Positions 25,201 to 32,402 of a DNA stretch of 64,000 nucleotides are shown here, one piece after another. This DNA comes from Actinoplanes flavus (GTDB taxonomy: Bacteria > Actinomycetota > Actinomycetes > Mycobacteriales > Micromonosporaceae), in NCBI RefSeq assembly GCF_017592555.1, contig NZ_JAGFNS010000042.1, positions 1 to 64,000 on the forward strand, given 5' to 3'. The notes under the pieces were generated by a model. It ran no database searches, was not told the DNA's origin, and saw nothing but the letters and a program-made list of their open reading frames with translations. Each line of letters starts with the position of its first letter. Positions within the stretch are counted from its first letter, which is position 1. Both the position numbers and the translations under genes were made by a program.

Positions 25201-26265
25201 GATGCCGGTCACCAGGATCACGGACAGCGCGACCAGTGTGTATCCGCAGATGGTGGTGAGGATGGAGGCGGTGGCGTTGCTGACCACGTAGGCGAGCCCG
25301 ACGCCGAGGGCCGCGAGCAGCGCCAGCCCGGCTTTGGCGAGGCCGGACGGGGCCTCGCGTTCCTGGCGGGGCCACGGCGCGGTCGGGTCGTCGCGGCGGC
25401 CGCCCTGCCGCTGGCGCAGCAGCGAGACGAGGATGGCGAATCCGAGGACCACGTCGACGAAGCCGCTGCCCTCCTTGGAGAGCAAGACCTGTTCGAGGAC
25501 GCCGACGCCGAGGGAGGCACTGAACGCGATCGGCAGCGACGTCATGCGGGCGAGGACCGCGCCGGCCAGGCCGCGCAGGAGCAGCTGGGGGCCGAGCGAC
25601 TCGATCGACTGCACGCCCTGGGTGGGGGTGAGGAGGATGGCCGAGAAGGCGGCGATGCCCCCGGCGACCGCCCAGGCGAGGGTGGCCATCCGGGGAGCGG
25701 GCACGCCGTCGACGGTGGCGGCGTCCGGGTTGTCGGCGGCGGCGCGGATGCCGATGCCGTATTTGGTGCGCCGGAGGAAGAAGGCGAGCGCGGCCAGCAG
25801 CACCGGGGTGAGCAGGAGCATGGCGGTGAGCGAGGAGCCGACCGCGGTGGTGCCGATGCTGAAGGCGGGCAGGCCGGGCGGTTTCGGGTAGGTGGTGCCG
25901 GAGAAGCTGTCCCGGGACACGAGCAGGGCGATGACCAGGATGAACTGGGACAGGCCGAGGGTGGCGATCATGCCGATGACGCGGGGCCGCCGGTAGAGGC
26001 GCCGGACGATCACGATCTCGGTGAGCGCGGCGAGCCCACCGGCGACCACGATGGCGGCCGGGAAGGCCAGCCAGTAGGGCATTCCGGTGGCGAAGCGGGC
26101 GAGGACGGCGGCCCCGAAGACGCCGATGGCGCCGTGCGCGAAGTTGACGAACCGGCTGGACCGGTAGACGAGGACCAGGCCGACGGCGAGCAGCCCGTAG
26201 GTGAGCCCGGTGAACAGCCCGACGGTGAGCCGGTCGAGCCCGAGATCGAAGCCGAGGAGTGTCAT
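22300..26265 (-). CDS. Branched-chain-type ABC transporter, LivH-LivM-LivG fused in one polypeptide
   Basis: This 1321-residue protein joins three subunits that are normally separate. Residues about 1-290 are a LivH-type permease (GLTYGLLAVGLVLVYRSSRF, NFAHGAIG). Residues about 305-610 are a LivM-type permease (LSLGQFGFAGIGAAVAV). Residues about 610-985 are a low-complexity linker: Ala/Val-rich stretches, a DAVP repeat, then pentapeptide repeats of the GSASL/GSAGQ type. Residues about 985-1230 are a LivG ATPase with Walker A GPNGAGKTT, a variant signature LSTGTRR and Walker B LLLLDEPSSG. The last 90 residues are repeats of ARSGESAGLS. LivF and LivK are encoded just upstream. Such importers carry amino acids, amides or carboxylates; here the operon suggests the catabolic substrate. 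Confidence 0.88.
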   Translation of the reverse strand: MTLLGFDLGLDRLTVGLFTGLTYGLLAVGLVLVYRSSRFVNFAHGAIGVFGAAVLARFATGMPYWLAFPAAIVVAGGLAALTEIVIVRRLYRRPRVIGMIATLGLSQFILVIALLVSRDSFSGTTYPKPPGLPAFSIGTTAVGSSLTAMLLLTPVLLAALAFFLRRTKYGIGIRAAADNPDAATVDGVPAPRMATLAWAVAGGIAAFSAILLTPTQGVQSIESLGPQLLLRGLAGAVLARMTSLPIAFSASLGVGVLEQVLLSKEGSGFVDVVLGFAILVSLLRQRQGGRRDDPTAPWPRQEREAPSGLAKAGLALLAALGVGLAYVVSNATASILTTICGYTLVALSVILVTGIAGELSLGQFGFAGIGAAVAVQVATRTGNMFLGTVAGCAAGGLAAILVGIPAMRLRGVALGVTTLAFALATSGWLLRQPFLLGDGLDTPYPVWHGYVVGVATDYYLLALLLLGLGWWVTARLGGGGFGRLLLALRDNEEAGRALTVTAPLRKLQAYAVGGALAGLGGVVIGFGQSQLSINNFPAGASIDVVAIAVVGGLARTGGALLGSVIIVGLPLLHPLGIPGQAALTLVWLLVVILMPDGLGGFLARGAPRLGRRLVAWGERHGLANVTHHLAHAGATVLTRLHERRPTVPRAAVPDVGASGAAVSVAAGSSAAASDVAVSGAAVSGAAASDEAVLGAAASGVADPDTNAAISVAIRDAVPDAVPDAVPDAVPATGFPEAFDEHAGSVLAGADSTLAGVAHADPSSADVASTSDPDPDPAETQAGRGSSDLGSASHGSVSPGSAGLGSAGQGSVSLGSASLGSAGQGSVSLGSASQGSVSLGSASLGSAGQGSAGQGSVSPGSAGLGSAGQGSADLGSAGLGSAGLGAVSHGSADLGSASQGSGDLGSAEPWSTRPEPGNMGATDEGLGGRVGAGAGAEASFAGRRAGSVQDGRLREAGATVAGEKPRLWNIARLPAEPLERAEPGVPGEETGPLLEVAGIRRAFGGVRAVQDATFAVTEGEIVGIIGPNGAGKTTLFEILAGFTAADGGVVRYQGRAVTGWTPERRARAGLVRSFQDARLFPAMTVRENVMVAAERTAPVRLAADLIGDQRSEAVKAAQADAALAAMGLDWLAGRPVGELSTGTRRVVELCCLLTLRPRLLLLDEPSSGLTQADGKALGDLMLRVRAELGTTILVIEHDLPLLSRVADRLIAMDAGTVIAHGTPDEVRTHPAVVLSYLGTDQAAVARSGDPAGLSARSGEPADQSVGSGESASLSARSGESAGLSARSGESAGLSARSGESAGSSAGSGESAGSSARFGEPAG
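22309..22530. repeat. 30-bp coding tandem repeats at the 3' end of the Liv fusion gene
   Basis: A unit close to 30 bp, encoding ARSGESAGLS, is repeated about six to seven times with small changes. Copies around 22369-22460 are nearly identical, so slippage can change the length of the C-terminal tail without breaking the frame. Confidence 0.8.
23550..23925. repeat. 15-bp coding minisatellite in the linker of the Liv fusion gene
   Basis: About 25 copies of a 15-bp unit, many containing GGATCC or GATCCC, encode pentapeptides GS-A/V-S/G/D-L/Q/P/H on the minus strand. Longer 45-bp blocks are themselves repeated near 23710, 23785 and 23815. The length is a multiple of three throughout, so the fusion stays open. 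Confidence 0.85.
24078..24128. repeat. 12-bp tandem repeat encoding DAVP
   Basis: Four adjacent units of gacggcatccgg (with variants) encode DAVPDAVPDAVP on the minus strand in the Ala-rich part of the linker. It adds to the evidence that the linker grew by slippage. Confidence 0.75.
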
Positions 26266-26299
26266 GCCGCCGCCATGGGGACGAGGGACCGGGGTGTGC

Positions 26300-27031
26300 T
26301 CATGCGGCGTGCCCTCCGAGTACCAGGCGGCGGGCCAGGTCCGGGGATTCGCGCAGCTCGGCGGGGGTGTGCTCGGCGATGATCGTGCCGTGTTCCATGA
26401 AGAGCAGCCGGTCGGCGACGGACATGGCCACGTTCACCGACTGTTCGATGAGCAGCGTGCCGACGCCGGCTGTGGCCAGTCGGCGGATGAGTTCGAGCAG
26501 GCCGCCCACCACGACGGGGGCGAGCCCGAGGGAGAACTCGTCGATCAGCAGCACGTCGGGCCGCTGGATGAGCGTCTTGGCGAGCACCAGCATCTGCCGT
26601 TCCCCACCGGACAGGGTGGAGGCGGGCTGGTCGGCGCGGGCCCGCAGCCGGGGGAAGACGGCGAGCGCCCCGTCGACCGAGGTGGTGGGTTTCTCGTCGC
26701 CCCGGCCCACCGGGTAGGTGTGCATGCGCAGGTTGTCGCGTACCGAGAGGGAGCCGAACGCCTGCTGTCCGATGACCGTGGACATGCCGAGCCGGGGCCG
26801 TTGGGCGCCCGGCACGCCGGTGACGTCGAGCCCGTTGAGGAAGACGGTGCCGGCGCTGGGCCGGCTGAGCCCGGAGATCATCCGGACCAGGGTGGACTTG
26901 CCGACGCCGTTGGGCCCGCACAGTGCCACGGTCTCGCCGCGCCGGACGGTCAGGTCGACGCCGAACAGCACCCGGATCGAGCCGTAGCCCCCGGAGAGCC
27001 CGGTGGTCTGGAGGACGATGTCAGCGGCCAA
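26300..27031 (-). CDS. livF: ABC transporter ATPase, LivF-type
   Basis: The 243-residue ATPase has Walker A GPNGVGKST, signature LSGGERQM and Walker B VLLIDEFSLGLAP, typical of LivF. It should pair with the LivG domain of the 1321-residue fusion to power uptake. The frame opens with a TTG at 27031, overlapping the end of the substrate-binding protein gene by 11 bp; no clear ribosome site is seen, so coupling by overlap is likely. The gap to the fusion gene is 34 bp. Confidence 0.87.
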   Translation of the reverse strand: MAADIVLQTTGLSGGYGSIRVLFGVDLTVRRGETVALCGPNGVGKSTLVRMISGLSRPSAGTVFLNGLDVTGVPGAQRPRLGMSTVIGQQAFGSLSVRDNLRMHTYPVGRGDEKPTTSVDGALAVFPRLRARADQPASTLSGGERQMLVLAKTLIQRPDVLLIDEFSLGLAPVVVGGLLELIRRLATAGVGTLLIEQSVNVAMSVADRLLFMEHGTIIAEHTPAELRESPDLARRLVLGGHAA

Positions 27032-28379
27032 GGGGGGTCACCGGCCCGTCGTAGGTGAAGCAGGCGCATCCGGTGTCGTACTTGAGGATCCGGTAGCCGG
27101 TGCCGGCCGCGTACCCGTCGGGGCCGAGTTCGCCGCCGAAGCCGGTGGCGGTGCGGTACGCGGGACCCAGGGCCCGGGCGGCCGCGGCCCAGGCGGCGGC
27201 GTTCAGGTTCGGTCCCAGGTTCGCGGCGGCGCCCTGGAGCAGCAGCGCGGCGTCACAGTAGGTGAGGGCGACCCGGGCGTTCTCCCGCTTGGCGAAGGTG
27301 ATCCCGGCCTGCTGGTAGATGTCGAGGCACCTGCGCTCGGCGTCGGTGTCCGGGAAGGCGAGCTGGGAGTCCGGGATGTCGTTGGCCGGCGCGAACCCGA
27401 TGCCGACCATGCCGGCCAGCGACTCCGGCGGCACGGTTCCCGGGTTGTTCACCATGAAGACGGGGCTGTCGAAGGTGGAGACGCCGTATCGGGCGGTGAA
27501 GCCTTGTGCCTTGGCGCTGGTCATGAAGAACGGCGCGAGCCGGGCCCCGCCGAGGAAGAACACCCGGTCGATGCGCTTGCCGCGGAAGTTGACGGCCGCC
27601 TGCGACAGGCCGCTGTTCAGGGTGCCGAGGCTGGTGGTGTCGATCCAGTTGACGGTGACGGTGACGCCGGCTTCGGCGAGCAACGGGACGACCAGTTCGT
27701 CGTACACCGATCTGTTGGCCGGGGTGTCGGCCGCGACCAGGCCGGCCTGGCGGCGGCCGTCGAAGAACCTCTGTGCCACGAGCACGTCGAGGAAGGAGGT
27801 GGCGAACGCGTCGTACTCGGGATAGGACGCGGTCCACAGGTAGGGGTCGAGCCGGGTGAACGTGGCCCGGTCGTCGGCGATCAGGGTGGCGTCCAGCATC
27901 AGGGTGCGCCGCTGCGCGTAGCAGGGCCGGGCGTTGGACTGCAGCTGTCCGGTGAGGACCACCGCGAACGCCTCGTCGTCCTGGGTGATCTGGCTGCACA
28001 GGGTGGTCTCGGCGGCCGGGGAGTCCTTGCTCGCCTCGTACTCGCGGTAGACGGCCTCCAGCTTGCGCCCGGCCACCCCACCGTGCGCGTTGACGTACGT
28101 CTCGAGGGCTTCGACCTGCTCGGACGGTTTGCCGACGTCGGCGTTCTGGAAGCCGGTCATGGAGGCGGTCTTGGTGAGGTCGGTGCCGATGAACACGACC
28201 TTCACGGTGTCGTCGGTGACGCCGGGTCCGGTGCCGTTCGCCGACGCCCCGCCGGCCGAGTCGGCGCCCGGCATGAGGGTGCCGCAGCTCGTGTAGGCGA
28301 GCGCCGCGGCCACCAGCACGGCGCCGGCCCGGACCAGCAGCGGCCGGTCCACTGGGCGGCGCGGCGACGGCGATGTCAT
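27021..28379 (-). CDS. ABC transporter substrate-binding lipoprotein, LivK-type
   Basis: The 452-residue protein has an N-terminal hydrophobic stretch (LLVRAGAVLVAAALAYTSCG) with a lipobox-like YTSC, then a periplasmic-binding type I fold: DDTVKVVFIGTDLTKTASM, NAHGGVAGRKLEAV (the classic VNAxGGIxGRKVE motif) and RVFFLGGARLAPFF. It captures the substrate for the Liv transporter outside the membrane. The ATG overlaps the stop of the upstream neocarzinostatin-like gene by 4 bp. The ligand cannot be read from the sequence; related proteins bind amino acids, amides and aromatic acids. Confidence 0.88.
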   Translation of the reverse strand: MTSPSPRRPVDRPLLVRAGAVLVAAALAYTSCGTLMPGADSAGGASANGTGPGVTDDTVKVVFIGTDLTKTASMTGFQNADVGKPSEQVEALETYVNAHGGVAGRKLEAVYREYEASKDSPAAETTLCSQITQDDEAFAVVLTGQLQSNARPCYAQRRTLMLDATLIADDRATFTRLDPYLWTASYPEYDAFATSFLDVLVAQRFFDGRRQAGLVAADTPANRSVYDELVVPLLAEAGVTVTVNWIDTTSLGTLNSGLSQAAVNFRGKRIDRVFFLGGARLAPFFMTSAKAQGFTARYGVSTFDSPVFMVNNPGTVPPESLAGMVGIGFAPANDIPDSQLAFPDTDAERRCLDIYQQAGITFAKRENARVALTYCDAALLLQGAAANLGPNLNAAAWAAAARALGPAYRTATGFGGELGPDGYAAGTGYRILKYDTGCACFTYDGPVTPLGR

Positions 28380-29464
28380 TCGTCGTCCTCCTCGAAGAGG
28401 GTGAGGTCCCGGGGGTAGCGCCGGGCCATCACGTGGTCGAGCGCGTCCAGGTCGAGCACGGAGTCGCCGCCGGCCGGGCGTCCGGAGCCGACCAGGGCGC
28501 GCAGCGTCTCCAGGCTGAGCTGGGCGCCGGCCATCCGGCGTAGTCGCCGGGCGCCGGGGGCGTCGTCGAAGACCAGGTGGGCGCCGAGGCTGCCGAGGCG
28601 GACGACGGACGGCAGCATGGTCTGCGAGGGGTCGGCCCAGGCGAGTTCGGTGCCGCGGCGGCGGGCCCGGCGCAGCACGCCCCCGGCGATCAGGAGCAGG
28701 CCGGCGGCGTTGACGGCGAACAGACCCCAGGGGTACGCCTGGTGTGTGAGCCGGGCCCGGGCCAGTCCGCTGACGTCGGCCGTCACGACGTAGCGGCCGA
28801 ACGCGGCGAGAGGCAGCTCGACCGGCACGGTGAGGGTGACGCTCTGGCCGGGCCCCAGGTCGGTGATCGGGGCCCGGTGGAAGACGTTGTCGTCGCCGCC
28901 TCCGCCGAGGCGGACCTGTGCCGTGGCGTCGACCAGCGTCGACGTGCCCGGGTTGCGGATCGTGTAGACGAGCAGCAGCCGGTCGGGGGCGCCGAACCAG
29001 GCGGCCGCCGTGCCGCCGGTCAGCCGGGCGTCCTGGACGACCAGGTCCCGGACCGGGTCGGCGGTGCGCGGGATCTGCCCGCTGGCGTGGCCGGTGATGG
29101 TGAGCGGCAGGTCGACGCCCGCGCCGGCGTCGCCCTGTACGGCGGCCACGTGGACGACGCACGGGCAGGCCTTGGGGGGTTCGCCGACGATCAGGTCGAC
29201 GATGAAGGTGCCGTCCTTGCGTACCGGGGTGGCCATCGAGGCGCGGGTGTCGCAGGCGGCCGAGCCGGTCACGCCGCCTTCGCCGCAGGTGACGAACTGG
29301 AGCAGCTGGGACGGCTCCCAGCCTTCGCCGGTGACGCGGATCTTCTCGCCCGGCGACGCCTCGGTGACCGAGAGCCGGGCGACCAGGCCGCCGGCGCGGG
29401 CGGCGGCCGCCGGTGTGGCGAGCGCCAGCACGACGACCGCGAGGAGGACTCCGATCCGCCTCAT
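28376..29464 (-). CDS. Exported membrane-anchored protein with neocarzinostatin-like N-terminal domain
   Basis: The 362-residue protein has a signal peptide (VVVLALATPAAAARAG), a domain close to neocarzinostatin/DUF11-type folds (RLSVTEASPGEKIRVTGEGW, with Cys pairs TCGEGG and ACDTRA), a second beta-rich domain (VQDARLTGGTAAAWFG), a transmembrane helix (WGLFAVNAAGLLLIAGGVL near residue 255) and a cytoplasmic tail of about 90 residues. It lies between the WxL-type gene and LivK, overlapping both ends by 4 bp. I infer a surface component feeding the transporter. Confidence 0.8.
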   Translation of the reverse strand: MRRIGVLLAVVVLALATPAAAARAGGLVARLSVTEASPGEKIRVTGEGWEPSQLLQFVTCGEGGVTGSAACDTRASMATPVRKDGTFIVDLIVGEPPKACPCVVHVAAVQGDAGAGVDLPLTITGHASGQIPRTADPVRDLVVQDARLTGGTAAAWFGAPDRLLLVYTIRNPGTSTLVDATAQVRLGGGGDDNVFHRAPITDLGPGQSVTLTVPVELPLAAFGRYVVTADVSGLARARLTHQAYPWGLFAVNAAGLLLIAGGVLRRARRRGTELAWADPSQTMLPSVVRLGSLGAHLVFDDAPGARRLRRMAGAQLSLETLRALVGSGRPAGGDSVLDLDALDHVMARRYPRDLTLFEEDDE

Positions 29465-32175
29465 CGGCCGGCCACCAACCCACGGGGCCGGGCCTCGCGG
29501 CTGCGGACCCGGCGGCGGGCGGCCCGGAGGAGCGAGCCGATCAGGATGGCGAGGATCATGGCGCCGCTGTACGAGTAGACGAAGGCCCGGTCGCTGCGGC
29601 GGGCGTAGACACCGCCGTCGGCTTCGACCACGACCGAGGTGGTGACGATGTCGAACGGCCAGATGCCCGAGGCGGTCATGGCGAACCTGCCTTCGGAGCC
29701 GGGGACCATGTCGCTGGACGGCGTCGGCCCGCTCACCGTGACGGGATGTCCGAACAGGCCGGTGACCCGGACGGTGGCCCGCGGCATGAGGTGCACGTTG
29801 CCGAGGTTCGTGACGGTGTACTCCAGGTCGCCCGTCACCGGCACCGGCAGCAGCGGCGATCCGATGTCCATCCGCAGGCCGGGCACCCCGAGGCCGGGCA
29901 CGATGGTGCCGGCCACCCGCAGGTAGACGCGGGCCGCGACGGCGCGCTGGATCTTCACGGTGGCGCCGCCGCTGCGGGTGACGGCGCTCGGCTCGGCTTC
30001 CAGGGCCACGACGCCGCCGACGTGGTCGCCGGGGGTGGCGCTCGGTGGGACGGTGATGGTGAACGGGATGTCCGCGCTGGTGCCGCCCGGGATGGTCACC
30101 TTTCCGGCGCCGGATGTCACCCAGGCGCCGAGGCCGGTCTGCCGCCGGTCCTTGGTGCGCAGCGCGAATCCGCCGTCCTTGACGGTGTTGTAGGCGTCCG
30201 CGCCGTAGATCTCGAAGGCTTTCGGGTCTTTGCCGAGGTTGGTGACGCGTACCGATTCCTTGAGGGTCTGGCCGGCGGCCGCGTCGAGGAAGAAGTAGAG
30301 GCGCGGGGTGGGCCCGGCGTTCCCGGCCGGGGTGGGTGTCACCGCCCACTCGCCGTTGCCGCTGGCCAGGGCCGGGGTGGCCGGGACGGCCGCGCATGCG
30401 GCCAGCGCCAGGGCCGCCGCGGCGATCCGGGTGATCCGCATGTCTGTCCCTCCATCGGCATGGCGGCCGGAAAGTCGGAGAAGGAGTCGGGTGGGGGCGG
30501 TGGCGGCCGCCCCCACCCCGGGGCGGGGGCAGCTCCGGGTGATCGTGAGCGGCGCCGTGTAGGTGCCCGCGAGCTGGTTCACGGGCACTGCCAGGGCCAG
30601 TTCGGCCGAGGCGTCGAACGATCCGCCCGTACCGGTCGTGGTGTTGACCGGTCCCTTGCAGAGGGTGGCGGCGTTGACCGCCTGACCCGCGGTGCCGGGT
30701 TCCGCCGTGACGGCGTTGGTGGCGCCGGGGTGGGCCACGCAGGCGGGCGTCCAGGTGAGGGCGCTCGCCGGGATGGTGCCGCCGGGCACACCGGTGAAGT
30801 CGGTGACCTCCGCCGTCAGGTCCCACCCGAGGGTGCTGCCGCGGTGGTCGGTCACGTTGATCGCCGGGAGGGTGCCCTCGGCGGTCTGCGCGGTCCCGTT
30901 GAGGGTGATGCCGTCGAACGCGATGGTGCTGGAGCCGGCGCCCCGCGACATCGCGAGCGCGCCGCCGTTCACGGTCTGCGAGAGCTCGTAGGTGAGGTCG
31001 CACGCGGCGTCGACGTTGCCGGTCGCCGCGGTGCAGGAGTCCGCCGAGGCGGTCCACGCGGCCAGGGCGAACAGCTGGCCCGACGACGCGCCGATCCAGG
31101 CGGTCGCGGGGTCGTCGACGGTGAACGTGGCGGTGATGCCACCGGTCGCCGTCGCGGTGGTGGTGACCGGCGCGTCGGCGGTGGCCGGGGGCGGCGGTGC
31201 GCCGGCGAGCGCCTGGTAGCCGCCGACCGTGACCGTGCTGCCGGGGTTGAAGCCGGTGCCCTTGACGCTGACGACGGTGCCGGCGCCGCCGCCCGGGGGC
31301 GTGATGGTGATCGCCGGCGTGCCGAGGATCGTGATGGGTACGAGGACGGTGCTGGTGCCGTCGGTGATCGCCACGGTGCGGTCGCCCGCGGTGGCGTTCG
31401 CCGGGACGGCCAGCGTGCCGGTGCCGGCGCCGGTGGCCCCGGTGCTGCCGGTGCCGCTGCCCTCACCCGTACCGCCGCCGGCGCTGTCCTTGAGCGACGC
31501 GGTGAGCGTCGCGTTCGCGGCCAGGCCGGTGACCGAGTAGTTGATGGTGTTGCCGGAGCGGGCGGCGGCGGTGCCGGTCTGCCCGGTGATCGAGGTGATG
31601 GTCGCCCCGCCGTCGAAGACGGTGACCGGCTGGACGATGGTGGTGGCCGCCGGGCTCGCCTTGTGGTCCCGGTCGCCCTCCGCCGAGCAGTAGGTGGACG
31701 CCGTGGTGTTGGCGAACGTGACCTGCCGGATGGTGAGGTTGAGGGTGCCCGCCGCGCCGGCGGTGAAGGTGCCGGTGGCGGTGAAGCCGCCGAGCTTGGC
31801 GTAGGCGGCGACGGCGCCGGCCGGGTAGCTCGCCTGGTTGAGGGTGACCGTGCCGGTCTGGGATCCGGTGATCCCGACCGTGACGGCCACCGGCACGGAG
31901 CCGGCGGTGAGCGGGACCGGGCCGTTGGTGGATCCCTCCGCCGCGGTGAACGACACGGTCACGGTCTGGCCGGGCTTCGGCGACGCCGGAGTCTGGGTCA
32001 GGGTGAACGTGTCCGCCCACGTGCTCGGGGAGGAGCCGGTGCCGGCGTCGCTGAAATAGATCCGGCACCCAAGGGAACTCGCGGTCGGCCCGTACCCGGC
32101 GGCGGGCGCCTGGACGGCGACGACGCCGACCAGGGCCAGTGCCGCGATCAGGGCTCTTCTTGCGGTGGATGTCAT
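29461..32175 (-). CDS. WxL-type surface protein joined in frame to a WxL-interacting protein
   Basis: One open frame of 904 residues holds two exported modules. Module 1 (about 1-578) has a signal peptide (LIAALALVGVVAVQAPAAGY), beta-rich and IPT-like repeats and a WxL-like C-terminal domain (GWDLTAEVTDFTG, IPASALTWTP, GTYTAPLTITRS). Module 2 (about 579-904) begins with its own Met at 30441, a GGAGG 8 bp upstream and its own signal peptide (LALAACAAVPATPALASG), then a WxLIP/DUF916-like region and a C-terminal membrane helix (GAMILAILIGSLL). No stop separates them. They may be made as one chain, or module 2 may re-initiate at 30441. WxL complexes bind surfaces or polymers in other Gram-positive bacteria. 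An operator lies 95 bp upstream. Confidence 0.75.
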   Translation of the reverse strand: MTSTARRALIAALALVGVVAVQAPAAGYGPTASSLGCRIYFSDAGTGSSPSTWADTFTLTQTPASPKPGQTVTVSFTAAEGSTNGPVPLTAGSVPVAVTVGITGSQTGTVTLNQASYPAGAVAAYAKLGGFTATGTFTAGAAGTLNLTIRQVTFANTTASTYCSAEGDRDHKASPAATTIVQPVTVFDGGATITSITGQTGTAAARSGNTINYSVTGLAANATLTASLKDSAGGGTGEGSGTGSTGATGAGTGTLAVPANATAGDRTVAITDGTSTVLVPITILGTPAITITPPGGGAGTVVSVKGTGFNPGSTVTVGGYQALAGAPPPPATADAPVTTTATATGGITATFTVDDPATAWIGASSGQLFALAAWTASADSCTAATGNVDAACDLTYELSQTVNGGALAMSRGAGSSTIAFDGITLNGTAQTAEGTLPAINVTDHRGSTLGWDLTAEVTDFTGVPGGTIPASALTWTPACVAHPGATNAVTAEPGTAGQAVNAATLCKGPVNTTTGTGGSFDASAELALAVPVNQLAGTYTAPLTITRSCPRPGVGAAATAPTRLLLRLSGRHADGGTDMRITRIAAAALALAACAAVPATPALASGNGEWAVTPTPAGNAGPTPRLYFFLDAAAGQTLKESVRVTNLGKDPKAFEIYGADAYNTVKDGGFALRTKDRRQTGLGAWVTSGAGKVTIPGGTSADIPFTITVPPSATPGDHVGGVVALEAEPSAVTRSGGATVKIQRAVAARVYLRVAGTIVPGLGVPGLRMDIGSPLLPVPVTGDLEYTVTNLGNVHLMPRATVRVTGLFGHPVTVSGPTPSSDMVPGSEGRFAMTASGIWPFDIVTTSVVVEADGGVYARRSDRAFVYSYSGAMILAILIGSLLRAARRRVRSREARPRGLVAGR

Positions 32176-32269
32176 GGTGGTGCCGCGTCCCCTCTCTGAC
32201 AGTGGGTGCGCCCCCGCCGGGTGGCGGCGGTGACGCTCTAGCGCGCGGTACGCATCCAGTCTTCCTGCC

Positions 32270-32294
32270 GTTTCGCTGAGGGAAACGGCGTTTT
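32270..32294. promoter_or_regulatory. Candidate IclR operator 3, upstream of the surface/uptake operon
   Basis: GTTTC (32270-32274), 7 nt, GAAAC (32282-32286), 3 nt, GTTTT (32290-32294). The right outer half-site is absent. It lies 95 bp upstream of the start at 32175 and would bring the WxL/Liv operon under the same control as the catabolic genes. Confidence 0.6.
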
Positions 32295-32356
32295 CTTTCT
32301 GCGTGGGATCAATGAACGCAGTCCGCAACACTCATGTCAACCCACCGACCAGCCTT

Positions 32357-32381
32357 ATCCCGCTCTGCGATACGCCGTTTC
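32357..32381. promoter_or_regulatory. Candidate IclR operator 4 (weak)
   Basis: Core GATAC (32369-32373), 3 nt, GTTTC (32377-32381), with a poor outer half-site ATCCC at 32357. It lies 88 bp from operator 3 and 22 bp after the MmgE stop, so two sites may cooperate upstream of the uptake operon. Confidence 0.4.
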
Positions 32382-32402
32382 CAAAGTTCGCGGGTGAACG
32401 CG

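Noticed and set aside
23602..26382. A 926-residue open frame opposite the Liv fusion gene
   Set aside because: It is an Arg/Gly/Glu-rich shadow of the GC-rich coding strand with no domains; the minus strand carries clear permease and ATPase motifs.
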